From assembly GCA_037130365.1 (NCBI GenBank), contig JBAXTE010000007.1, positions 61,727 to 125,726 on the forward strand: 64,000 bases of DNA, read 5' to 3'. This DNA is from JBAXTE01 sp037130365. Lineage in GTDB: Bacteria; Bacteroidota; Bacteroidia; Bacteroidales; WCHB1-69. Of the stretch, positions 51,103-60,130 are shown one piece after another. Under the pieces are notes generated by a model. The model searched no databases, had not been told where the DNA came from, and saw only the letters and a list, made by a program, of their open reading frames with translations. The position numbers and the translations under genes were made by a program. Every line of letters begins with the position of its first letter. Position 1 is the stretch's first letter.

Positions 51103-52805
51103 TGGAAACACAATTCGAAATATTTGGTCTTGTTTTGATGTTTGTTGTTACTCTTGTCATATCAATTCCTTTGGGTAGATATATCGCCAAAGTGTTTTCG
51201 GACAAACATACTTTTCTTGACCCCATTCTGAACCCTCTTGAAAAATTGATTTATCGTTTTTGCAAAATAGACATAACCAAAGAGATGAACTGGAAACAGC
51301 AGCTTGCGGCTATGTTAACCCTTAATTTTGTATGGCTGATAGTTGCTTTATTTATTCTAACGAATCAAGCCTGGTTGCCATTAAATCCCGATGGAATCCC
51401 AAATATGCCGTTTGATTTGGCTCTGAATACATCCATTTCATTTTTGGCGAATTGCAACTTGCAGCATTATTCTGGAGAAACTGGTGTGAGCTATTTTTCT
51501 CAAATCTTTGCATTGATGTTTTTACAATTTGTATCTGCAGCTACTGGAATTGCCGCAGTAATTGTCCTCTTTAATGCACTAAAAAATCGCACTTCAGCAA
51601 TGCTTGGTAATTTTTATCACTTTTTTATTAAATCATGTACTCGAATATTACTTCCTCTTTCCATTTTGGTAGCAATAATTTTGCTTTTTGAAGGCACTCC
51701 AATGACTTTTAAAGGGAAAACAAACAACATTTCATTGCAAGGTGATACTATTCAGATAGCTACTGGTCCTGCTGCTGGATTTGTTGCTATAAAACATATT
51801 GGAACCAATGGTGGTGGGTTTTTCGGAGCAAATTCTGCTCATCCATTTGAAAACCCAAGTTATATCACAAATTTTGTTGAAATGGTTGCACAGATGATTA
51901 TCCCTTTTGCGTTGATTTTTGCGTTGGGGTTTTTTCTCAAACGAAAAAAACTCTCGTGGATGATTTTTGGAGTGATGACATTTGGGTTTCTTCTATTGGT
52001 GATACCAACTATTAAAACTGAAATTAATGGAAATCCTGCTATTGCAAAAATGGGTATCAATAACGAAATGGGCGCCATGGAAGGAAAAGAAGTCCGTTTT
52101 GGAGCACCGGCATCCGCTTATTGGAGCATTGCAACTACCGTGATTTCCACTGGTTCGGTTAACTCCATGCACGATAGCGCAATGCCCATCTCGGGGCTGA
52201 CTCAAATGTTGGCCATGATGACCAATGCCTTTTACGGGGGTGTGGGTGTGGGAATTTTAAACTATTTCATCTTCATCATTCTTGCAGTGTTTATCAGCGG
52301 TTTAATGGTGGGACGAACCCCAGAATTTCTAGGTAAAAAGATTGAAGCCAAAGAGATGAAAATTGCGATGATCGTGGCTATTCTGCATCCACTACTCATT
52401 CTTGCAGGAACAGCAATGTCCACATACTTAGTCCGTATAGACGAAAGCAATAACTGGTTGAGCAATCCTGGTTATCATGGGTTTAGTCAAATGTTATACG
52501 AATTTACTTCTGCATCAGCCAATAACGGTAGCGGATTTGAGGGATTAGTAGATAACAACTTGTTCTGGAATATCAGTACCGCTATTGTAATGCTACTTGG
52601 CCGATTTCTGCCGATAATAGGACCAATAGCAATAGCGGGTTCGATGGCAAGCAAAAAATATATTCCCGAAGGCGCTGGAACATTAAAAACAGATACTGTA
52701 ACATTTAGTATTATGGTATTTGTGGTAATAATTATTGTAGCAGCATTATCATTTTTTCCTGCACTCACCCTCGGACCAATAGCAGAATTTTTCACACTGA
52801 AATAA
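51102..52805 (+). CDS. kdpA: Potassium-transporting ATPase subunit A
   Basis: The 567-residue membrane subunit binds and carries K+ in the Kdp P-type ATPase. Visible pore-loop motifs: NLQHYSGETGVSYFSQ, IGTNGGGFFGANSAHPFENP, TTVISTGSVNSMHDSAMPISG and EFTSASANNGSGFEG, all four filter-like regions of KdpA. About ten membrane helices are evident and the length is normal. It overlaps kdpF by one base and kdpB follows after 11 bases. Confidence 0.96.
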   Translation: METQFEIFGLVLMFVVTLVISIPLGRYIAKVFSDKHTFLDPILNPLEKLIYRFCKIDITKEMNWKQQLAAMLTLNFVWLIVALFILTNQAWLPLNPDGIPNMPFDLALNTSISFLANCNLQHYSGETGVSYFSQIFALMFLQFVSAATGIAAVIVLFNALKNRTSAMLGNFYHFFIKSCTRILLPLSILVAIILLFEGTPMTFKGKTNNISLQGDTIQIATGPAAGFVAIKHIGTNGGGFFGANSAHPFENPSYITNFVEMVAQMIIPFALIFALGFFLKRKKLSWMIFGVMTFGFLLLVIPTIKTEINGNPAIAKMGINNEMGAMEGKEVRFGAPASAYWSIATTVISTGSVNSMHDSAMPISGLTQMLAMMTNAFYGGVGVGILNYFIFIILAVFISGLMVGRTPEFLGKKIEAKEMKIAMIVAILHPLLILAGTAMSTYLVRIDESNNWLSNPGYHGFSQMLYEFTSASANNGSGFEGLVDNNLFWNISTAIVMLLGRFLPIIGPIAIAGSMASKKYIPEGAGTLKTDTVTFSIMVFVVIIIVAALSFFPALTLGPIAEFFTLK

Positions 52806-52816
52806 CATATATTATA

Positions 52817-54856
52817 ATGGAAACTATAAAAAATAGACTGTTTCAAAAAGAGCTATTAAAGGATGCAATTATTGAATCGTTTAGAAAATTAAATCCTATT
52901 TCACTCATAAAAAACCCCGTAATGTTTACCGTTGAAATTGGTACATTCGTGATGTTGGTTGTCATAATTTCAATTTTGTTTGGGGCTCAGAATCAAGGAT
53001 CCATTGGATATAACACAACCATCTTTTTGGTTTTGTTTATTACTTTGCTCTTTGGAAATTTTGCTGAAGCCTTTGCCGAAGCCAGGGGAAAAGCTCAAGC
53101 AAACTCATTGCGAAAGACAAGAGAAGAAACACCAGCTAAATTATTAACATCATCAAAAGACATTAGAATTGTAAGTTCATCTGTTCTTAAAAAAGGAGAT
53201 GTTTTTGTTTGTGAATCTGGTGATATTATTCCAACAGATGGTGAAATTATTGAAGGTATTGCAACTATTGACGAAAGCGCAATCACAGGAGAATCTGCTC
53301 CCGTTATTAGAGAATATGGCGGAGACAAAAGTTCAGTAACTGGTGGCACTAAAATTCTTTCAGACCGAATTATTGTGGAAGTTTCCAATGAACCGGGAGA
53401 CAGTTTTTTAGATAAAATGATCGCTTTAGTTGAGGGTGCAAGTCGTCAGAAAACGCCCAATGAAATTGCATTAACCATTCTTTTGGCAGGTTTTACCTTG
53501 GTTTTTATTATTGTTTGTGTAACACTAAAACCTTTTGCTGATTTTGCACACACCTCAATTCCTATTTCTGCATATATTTCCTTGTTTGTTTGCTTAATTC
53601 CTACTACAATTGGGGGGTTGCTTTCTGCTATTGGTATTGCTGGTATGGACAGAGCTTTGCGAGCAAATGTAATTACAAAGTCGGGCAAGGCTGTAGAAAC
53701 AGCAGGAGATATTGACACCTTGCTTCTCGATAAAACTGGAACAATTACTATTGGCAATAGAAAAGCAACAAATTTTTATCCTATCGATACAAAATATGAA
53801 TTTGAGTTTGTTCAAAACTGCCTCTATTCTTCAATCTCAGATGAAACCCCCGAAGGGAAAAGCATTGTTGAGTTATCTCAAGAAAAAGGAGCCATAATTC
53901 CCTCCACCCATTTCGACGAAAACATTCAAATTATAAAGTTTACTGCCGAACGAAGATATTCTGGAATAAATATCGGTGCTGAAAAAAGAATCAGAAAAGG
54001 GTCGTTTGAGGCAATGAAAAAGATAATATTAGATTCAGGAAACCAAATGCCCCTTGAAATCATTGAGCGAGTAAATACCATTTCATCTAACGGTGGAACT
54101 CCTTTAGTGGTAATGGTTAACGAAAAAGTTCAAGGAGTTATTGAACTTCAAGATATTATCAAACCTGGAATACAAGAGCGTTTTGAACGTCTTCGGAAAA
54201 TGGGTGTAAAAACAGTAATGGTCACTGGTGACAATATTCTTACAGCTGGATACATTGCAAAAAAAGCAGGAGTAGATGATTATATTGCCGAAGCAAAACC
54301 AGAAGATAAAATGAACTATATAAGAAGGGAACAAGAGCAAGGAAAATTGGTTGCGATGATGGGCGACGGCACCAACGATGCGCCTGCTCTTGCCCAAGCA
54401 GATGTAGGTGTTGCCATGAACAGCGGAACTCAAGCGGCAAAAGAAGCTGGCAATATGGTCGATTTGGATAACGATCCAACTAAGTTGATTGAAATAGTTG
54501 AAATTGGGAAACAGCTTTTAATGACCCGTGGCACCCTAACCACCTTCTCTATTGCAAACGATGTAGCCAAATATTTTGCAATTGTTCCGGCTCTATTTGT
54601 TACTACAATTCCAGCATTAAAAGCAATGAACATTATGAATCTTCATTCCGCAGAAAGTGCGATACTCTCTGCCGTAATATTTAATGCGTTAATTATCCCA
54701 ATGTTGATTCCTTTGGCTTTAAAAGGAATTAAGTATAAACCTATTGGGGCAAGTGCATTATTACGCAGAAATTTATTTATTTATGGCTTTGGAGGAGTGT
54801 TAATTCCATTCTTTGGAATAAAACTAATCGATATTTTTATTTCACTATTTTATTAA
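52817..54856 (+). CDS. kdpB: Potassium-transporting ATPase subunit B (P-type ATPase)
   Basis: The 679-residue catalytic subunit has the TGES actuator loop (ESAITGESAPVIREYGG), the phosphorylation motif DKTGTIT, the nucleotide-binding region (KFTAERRYSGIN), and GDGTNDAPALAQADVGVAMNSGT with the P-domain. The CLIPTTIGGLLSAIGIAG helix is the K+ pathway helix M4. It hydrolyses ATP to drive K+ through KdpA. All key residues are present. Confidence 0.97.
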   Translation: METIKNRLFQKELLKDAIIESFRKLNPISLIKNPVMFTVEIGTFVMLVVIISILFGAQNQGSIGYNTTIFLVLFITLLFGNFAEAFAEARGKAQANSLRKTREETPAKLLTSSKDIRIVSSSVLKKGDVFVCESGDIIPTDGEIIEGIATIDESAITGESAPVIREYGGDKSSVTGGTKILSDRIIVEVSNEPGDSFLDKMIALVEGASRQKTPNEIALTILLAGFTLVFIIVCVTLKPFADFAHTSIPISAYISLFVCLIPTTIGGLLSAIGIAGMDRALRANVITKSGKAVETAGDIDTLLLDKTGTITIGNRKATNFYPIDTKYEFEFVQNCLYSSISDETPEGKSIVELSQEKGAIIPSTHFDENIQIIKFTAERRYSGINIGAEKRIRKGSFEAMKKIILDSGNQMPLEIIERVNTISSNGGTPLVVMVNEKVQGVIELQDIIKPGIQERFERLRKMGVKTVMVTGDNILTAGYIAKKAGVDDYIAEAKPEDKMNYIRREQEQGKLVAMMGDGTNDAPALAQADVGVAMNSGTQAAKEAGNMVDLDNDPTKLIEIVEIGKQLLMTRGTLTTFSIANDVAKYFAIVPALFVTTIPALKAMNIMNLHSAESAILSAVIFNALIIPMLIPLALKGIKYKPIGASALLRRNLFIYGFGGVLIPFFGIKLIDIFISLFY

Positions 54857-54928
54857 AACTAAGGTGAAAACATAACGTATTATCTTGTTTATCACACATA
54901 AACTTTATCAAAAATAATTCATAATTCA

Positions 54929-55492
54929 ATGAAAAAACATTTAAATACCGCAATTCGATTAACACTAATATGCATAGTGTTCTTTTCTGTGATTTACACT
55001 TTGGCTATTTGGGGTATCGCACAACTTACACCAAATAAAGGAAACGGAGAAATTATAACTAGAAACAAACAATATTGGTATGTAAATATAGGTCAACGTT
55101 TTACCGAGGATAAGTATTTTTGGTCACGCCCGTCACAAAGCAATTATGATGCATCAATATCTGGAGGAAGTAACAAAGCTCCATCAAATTCGGATTATTT
55201 GGCTCAAGTACAAATGCGAATAGATACTTTTTTAGTACATAATCCATCTATTTCACGATCAGAAATTCCAGTAGATATTATTACAGAAAGTGGTAGTGGT
55301 TTGGATCCTGACATTTCTGTAAAAGCTGCATTAATTCAAGTTAATAGGATTGCTAAAACACGTAATATTTCAATACAAACACTAACCGATTTGGTTGCTG
55401 ATTGTACAGAAAGTCGACTATTTGATTGCATTGGCACCTCAAAAGTAAATGTACTTAAACTTAATTTGGCTCTTGATGAGTTAGGCCAATAA
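54929..55492 (+). CDS. kdpC: Potassium-transporting ATPase subunit C
   Basis: The 187-residue subunit has one N-terminal membrane helix (about 9-30) and a soluble domain with YFWSRPSQSNYD, SGGSNKAPSN, IPVDIITESGSGLDPDISVKAALIQVNRIAKTR and LNLALDEL, the full KdpC signature. It stabilises the complex and raises ATP affinity. It lies 72 bases after kdpB in the same operon. Confidence 0.95.
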   Translation: MKKHLNTAIRLTLICIVFFSVIYTLAIWGIAQLTPNKGNGEIITRNKQYWYVNIGQRFTEDKYFWSRPSQSNYDASISGGSNKAPSNSDYLAQVQMRIDTFLVHNPSISRSEIPVDIITESGSGLDPDISVKAALIQVNRIAKTRNISIQTLTDLVADCTESRLFDCIGTSKVNVLKLNLALDELGQ

Positions 55493-55532
55493 ATATTTTT
55501 AAAGAAAAGAAATCTGATATTAACGATTTTAG

Positions 55533-55540
55533 TACATTTG
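55533..55540 (+). promoter_or_regulatory. Internal -7 element before the KdpD-like gene
   Basis: TACATTTG, 14 bases before the start codon. It would allow the sensor and kinase genes to be expressed when the kdp promoter is off. Confidence 0.45.
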
Positions 55541-55554
55541 TAAAGATTAAAACT

Positions 55555-56679
55555 ATGTATAATAAGGAGAATAATGCTCAATACTTTCTCGATTTAATCA
55601 AAAAATCACGTCGAGGTAAGTTTAAAATCTATATCGGAATGATTGCTGGTGTGGGCAAAACCTATCGAATGCTACAAGATGCCCACTCGATGTTAAAAAA
55701 TGGGATTGATGTAAAAATTGGATATGTTGAAACACATCAACGCGCTGAAACTATTGCACTAATTGAAGGATTGCCAATAATTTCTCGACAAAAAAGTTTC
55801 TATAAAGGAAAAGAGTTTGAGGAAATGGATGTACAAGCAATTATTAATCAACACCCAGAAGTAGTAATTGTAGATGAACTTGCCCATACAAATATTGAGG
55901 GGAGTGTAAATCAAAAACGTTGGCAAGACGTTATGGACATTTTAAATGCTGGAATTAACGTAATAAGTGCTGTTAATATTCAACATATTGAAAGCTTGAA
56001 CGAAACAGTAAAAAGCATTACAAATATTGATATTACAGAGCGTATTCCCGATAGTGTGTTAATGCAAGCCGATGAAGTTGTAAATATTGATTTAACAGCC
56101 GATGAACTTATCTCCCGATTGAAAGAGGGAAAAATATATCAAGCAAATAAAATTCAAACAGCGCTCAATAATTTCTTTAAAATCGAAAACATCTTACAAC
56201 TCCGGGAATTAGCATTAAAGGAAGTTGCTGCTCAAGTAGTGCGAAAAGTGGAAAAAGAAATTCCAAAAAATATGGTCAAACGCCATGAACGATTTATGGC
56301 ATGTATTAGTAGTAACGAAAAAGTGGCGCGTTTAGTAATTCGAAAAACCGCACGTTTGGCAAATTATTACAACAGTACTTGGTATGTTCTATATGTTCAA
56401 ACTAATTCTGAACAGTTAGACAAAATTTCGTTAAGCAAGCAACGACATTTGCTCAAAAACTTCGAATTAGCCACCGAGTTAGGGGGAAAAGTAATAAAAG
56501 CACAAAATAATTCAATAGTTAAAGAAATTTGTAATGTTTCTCAACAACATCAAATTACGACTCTTTGCATTGGGAAACCCCAATTTACTTTCTTTAGAAT
56601 CTTTTTTTCGATACACACATTCAATCAATTATTAAAGAGTATTTCATTATTAAACATTGATATAATCATTTTGTCATGA
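55555..56679 (+). CDS. KdpD sensor domain protein without kinase (KdpD N-terminus plus Usp)
   Basis: The 374-residue protein is the KdpD sensor domain alone. Residues about 15-225 have the Walker-type loop IGMIAGVGKTYRML, GYVETHQRAET and VVIVDELAHTNIEG, then a Usp-like domain (about 245-374; CISSNEKVARLVIRKTARLANYY). Full KdpD (about 890 residues) continues with four membrane helices and a histidine kinase; here neither is present, as the next gene is a separate kinase that starts at 56676 with an ATGA overlap. So this is a KdpD split into sensor and kinase. In E. coli the sensor part binds c-di-AMP-like ligands or K+ in some homologues, which has not been shown here. Confidence 0.88.
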   Translation: MYNKENNAQYFLDLIKKSRRGKFKIYIGMIAGVGKTYRMLQDAHSMLKNGIDVKIGYVETHQRAETIALIEGLPIISRQKSFYKGKEFEEMDVQAIINQHPEVVIVDELAHTNIEGSVNQKRWQDVMDILNAGINVISAVNIQHIESLNETVKSITNIDITERIPDSVLMQADEVVNIDLTADELISRLKEGKIYQANKIQTALNNFFKIENILQLRELALKEVAAQVVRKVEKEIPKNMVKRHERFMACISSNEKVARLVIRKTARLANYYNSTWYVLYVQTNSEQLDKISLSKQRHLLKNFELATELGGKVIKAQNNSIVKEICNVSQQHQITTLCIGKPQFTFFRIFFSIHTFNQLLKSISLLNIDIIILS

Positions 56680-58451
56680 AAATTAAAACAAAACTTAACT
56701 TGGGAATTGGGCTATTGTTTATTTTAATTATTGTTCTTGCATCCATCGGTGTTCGGCAAATTAATAAATTATCCAACGACTCAAAAAACATATTAGAAGA
56801 CAATTATTTGTCGCTCGAATATTCGAGACAGATGCTGAATGAGATTAGCAATCTATCCACAGATTCTAAAGCTGGAGATAATTTTAAAGTGTATTTAAAA
56901 AAACAGCAAAACAATTTAACAGAATCTGGAGAAAAAGAAGAGACAGACTCGCTTTCAATGAACTTTAATCAACTATTGTCAAATCCTCAAAATTTGAATA
57001 CTCAACAACAAGTTCAGAAAAACTTGAATGACATTATGAAGTTCAACATGAATGCCATCGTAAAAAAAAATAAAATTGCAGAAAAAACAGCCCACGATGC
57101 AACGCTTTGGATTGCAATAGCCGGAACATTATGCTTTTTAATTGCCTTTTCGCTGTTTGTAAATTTTCCAAGTAGCATTGCAAATCCAATCAAAGAACTT
57201 ACCGAGGGTATTACAAAAATTGCTGATAAAAATTATAGCGAACGACTACATTTTGAAAGCAATACTGAATTTAATGAACTTTCAATTGCCTTTAATTTGA
57301 TGGCAGAGAAGTTAGAAGACTACGAAAATAGCAATTTGGCAAAAATTCTATCCGAAAAACAACGGATCGAAATTCTGATAAACAAGATGCCAGAGCCAAT
57401 CATTGGATTAGATGAAAACAAAAAAATCTTGTTTGTGAACGAACAAGCAATGAATTTATTAGATTTAACCATGAATATTATAGGAAAGCCTGCTGATAAT
57501 ATAGCATTAGAAAATGACTTAATGCGCTCGTTAATCAAAGAAATGGAGGAATATAAAGATTCTGCTCACCAAAATAAATCAACCGAACCCCTAAAGATTT
57601 TTACCAATGGTAAAGAATCATTTTTTGATAAAGAAATTGTGAACATTTTCAGCCCTTCGATGTCTACAGAAGTTTTAGAAAAATTAATCGGACATGTTAT
57701 TATCTTGAAAAATATCACCCCTTTTAAAGAACTCGACGTTGCTAAAACAAACTTTATTGGTACAATTTCACACGAATTAAAAACCCCCATTTCATCAATT
57801 TTAATGAGTACAAAACTACTCGAAGACCATAGAATTGGGTCCCTTAACCACGAGCAAAAACAATTAATAATCAACATCGAAGATGATAGTAATCGATTGT
57901 TAAGAATTACGGGAGAATTATTAAATATTGCTCAGGTAGAAACTGGAAAAATTGAAATGAAACTTAGTCCATCAAATCCAATAGAAATTGTAAAATATGC
58001 GGTTGAGGCCACTAAATCTCAAGCACAAGATAAAAACATAACGCTTGAAATAATTGCAAATGAACCCATTCCAATAATATATGCAAATTCTGAAAAAACT
58101 GCTTGGGTTCTTACGAATCTGATATTAAATGCAATTCATTATTCGTATGAAAATTCAAAAATTATCGTTTCAACAAGCTCAAAGGATGATCTATTTGTAA
58201 TTTTTTCAGTGCAAGATTTTGGAAAAGGCATTGAGTTAAAGTATCATGAAAAGATATTCAATAGATATTTTAGAGTCCCTGGCGGTGAAGAGAATGGCTC
58301 CGGTTTGGGATTAGCCATTAGCAAAGAGTTTATAGAAGGTCAAGGTGGAAAAATTTTCGTTGAAAGCGAATTTGGAACTGGGAGTAAATTTTCATTTGTT
58401 TTAAAAACCTTTGATGTAAAGACCGACAAAAATAATTTGCATCTTTTCTAA
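56676..58451 (+). CDS. Membrane histidine kinase (HAMP-PAS-HisKA), partner of the KdpD-like sensor
   Basis: The 591-residue protein has a membrane helix at about 8-27, a periplasmic or coiled-coil loop, a second helix near 145-168, a HAMP-like linker (SSIANPIKELTEGITKIAD), a PAS domain (about 230-320), the phospho-acceptor FIGTISHELKTPISSIL (His near residue 367) and an ATPase domain with LILNAIHYSYENSK and GLGLAIS. It is translationally coupled to the KdpD-like sensor by ATGA. It replaces the kinase half of KdpD and would be expected to phosphorylate the sigma-54 regulator at 49157. Confidence 0.9.
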   Translation: MKIKTKLNLGIGLLFILIIVLASIGVRQINKLSNDSKNILEDNYLSLEYSRQMLNEISNLSTDSKAGDNFKVYLKKQQNNLTESGEKEETDSLSMNFNQLLSNPQNLNTQQQVQKNLNDIMKFNMNAIVKKNKIAEKTAHDATLWIAIAGTLCFLIAFSLFVNFPSSIANPIKELTEGITKIADKNYSERLHFESNTEFNELSIAFNLMAEKLEDYENSNLAKILSEKQRIEILINKMPEPIIGLDENKKILFVNEQAMNLLDLTMNIIGKPADNIALENDLMRSLIKEMEEYKDSAHQNKSTEPLKIFTNGKESFFDKEIVNIFSPSMSTEVLEKLIGHVIILKNITPFKELDVAKTNFIGTISHELKTPISSILMSTKLLEDHRIGSLNHEQKQLIINIEDDSNRLLRITGELLNIAQVETGKIEMKLSPSNPIEIVKYAVEATKSQAQDKNITLEIIANEPIPIIYANSEKTAWVLTNLILNAIHYSYENSKIIVSTSSKDDLFVIFSVQDFGKGIELKYHEKIFNRYFRVPGGEENGSGLGLAISKEFIEGQGGKIFVESEFGTGSKFSFVLKTFDVKTDKNNLHLF

Positions 58452-58530
58452 ATTCTCTTTGAAGAAAAACATGATAAATAAAAGCTCAATTTTCATTTGT
58501 TTGTATTAATTTTACAAGAAAATAAATACG

Positions 58531-59259
58531 ATGAATTCTGCTTTTTATATTACGATTATTCTGTTGCTTTTGCTTATATCGGCTGGTTTGATTGCTTTTT
58601 TAGGATTTAAATTTCTAAACTCAAACAGAGCTAGAAAAAAATTGCAAGAATACAACAATGAACTTGAATTAAAGGTAAACTCCTTAGAGATGGAAACCAT
58701 TAAATATAAACTCAATCCTCATCTCTTTAAAAACACACTAAACTCCATTCAATCTCATGCCTATCAAACCTATTATGCACTCGATAAGTTGGCTAATGTC
58801 CTCGATTTTATTCTTTATGAAAGCGATGAGCAATTTGTATTACTGAAGGATGAAATCGGCTTTGCATTAAATTTAATTGAAATTAATCGATTGAAAATCA
58901 GTCCGCTATTTGATTTACGAATTAAAAATAAAATTGAAGACAGTGAACTCTATTCACAATTAAAAGTGGCCCCATTAATTACCGTCGATTTAATCGAAAA
59001 TGCGTTTAAACATGCCGATTTGCAAAAGCAAGACGCTTTTATTGCAATTAAATTTGAGCTTAAAAAAACCGAATTTCATCTTACGGTTTCAAATAAAGTA
59101 AGTGAAAAATTGGCGATTAAAAAGGAAAACAGCGGTTTTGGAAAAGAGAATTTCAAAAAAAGATTGGATATTATTTATAAAAACCGTTACAAACTCGACC
59201 AATACACCGAAAATGGTGTTTACATTGCTCACTTAACCATCCAACTTCATGAATCATAA
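58531..59259 (+). CDS. LytS-type histidine kinase
   Basis: The 242-residue protein has one N-terminal membrane helix (about 5-27), a coiled coil (about 33-55), and a LytS/His_kinase-family domain with the phospho-acceptor in LNPHLFKNTLNSIQSHAYQ, and an ATPase part (VDLIENAFKHADLQ, SGFGKENFKKRL). It overlaps the LytTR regulator gene by 11 bases, so the two form a coupled two-component system. Unlike E. coli LytS there is no large membrane sensor, so the signal is unknown. It sits directly behind the kdp kinase. Confidence 0.9.
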   Translation: MNSAFYITIILLLLLISAGLIAFLGFKFLNSNRARKKLQEYNNELELKVNSLEMETIKYKLNPHLFKNTLNSIQSHAYQTYYALDKLANVLDFILYESDEQFVLLKDEIGFALNLIEINRLKISPLFDLRIKNKIEDSELYSQLKVAPLITVDLIENAFKHADLQKQDAFIAIKFELKKTEFHLTVSNKVSEKLAIKKENSGFGKENFKKRLDIIYKNRYKLDQYTENGVYIAHLTIQLHES

Positions 59260-59968
59260 ACTAAAATGTGTGCTTCTCGATGATGAATTGCCGGGTTTAA
59301 CATACCTGCGGATGCTATGTGAACAGATTCCCACCATAGAAATTGTTCGTGCGTTCAACAATCCCTTGTTGTTTCTCGAAGAGTCGAAAAATCTGGATTT
59401 CGATTTGGTGATTTTAGATATCGAAATGCCCGGTATTAGCGGACTTGATGTGGCACATCTTCTCGACAAAAAAGCGATTATTTTTACCACGGCATATAAA
59501 GATTATGCTGCCGATGCTTTTGATATTGACGCAATCGATTATATACGTAAGCCCATTCAAAAGGAACGACTGGAAAAAGCAATAGAAAAAGCATTCAAAC
59601 AGCAGAAAAATTTAAGTATTCCAAAAAACTTTATCAACATAAACACCAACAAAGGAAAAGCAGTACTTTTTTTCGATCAATTGCAATATATTACTACTGC
59701 CGAAATCGATAAGCGTGATAAACTAGCGTTTCTATCAAACGGAAAACAATTGGTTATAAAAAACACCTCCTTCGAGCAACTACTTGAACTATTGCCAGAA
59801 AACGATTTTTGCAGAATCAATAAAAAGGAGATTCTTGCTATAAAAATGGTAAGATATTACGCAAGTGATGAAATAACAACGGCGATTCTAAATAGCCAAA
59901 ACAATGATCTAGTTTTTACCCTTAGCGAAACCTACAGAGCTGATTTTTTGATAAAATTGAATAAATAG
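59249..59968 (+). CDS. LytTR-family response regulator
   Basis: The 239-residue protein has a receiver domain (KCVLLDDELPGLTYLRML, phospho-acceptor in DLVILDIEMPG) and a LytTR DNA-binding domain (FININTNKGKAVLFFDQLQYITTAEIDKRD, then FCRINKKEILAI). It overlaps the upstream kinase gene by 11 bases. The binding site could not be predicted. Its neighbour downstream is a CPA2 antiporter, so it may control ion homeostasis. Confidence 0.92.
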   Translation: MNHKLKCVLLDDELPGLTYLRMLCEQIPTIEIVRAFNNPLLFLEESKNLDFDLVILDIEMPGISGLDVAHLLDKKAIIFTTAYKDYAADAFDIDAIDYIRKPIQKERLEKAIEKAFKQQKNLSIPKNFININTNKGKAVLFFDQLQYITTAEIDKRDKLAFLSNGKQLVIKNTSFEQLLELLPENDFCRINKKEILAIKMVRYYASDEITTAILNSQNNDLVFTLSETYRADFLIKLNK

Positions 59969-60130
59969 AATCTTAACAGGATTCCTAGAGAATAAAGTCT
60001 TTACATATTTCACCCCTCTTGTTACATTTTTCAGACATTAAGAAGATAAACCTTTGGCTTTTGCTTTAGTTGGTTATAAATTCGCTGAAATTTTGATATT
60101 AAATCTTTGTATTAATTAATGCGTTGACGA

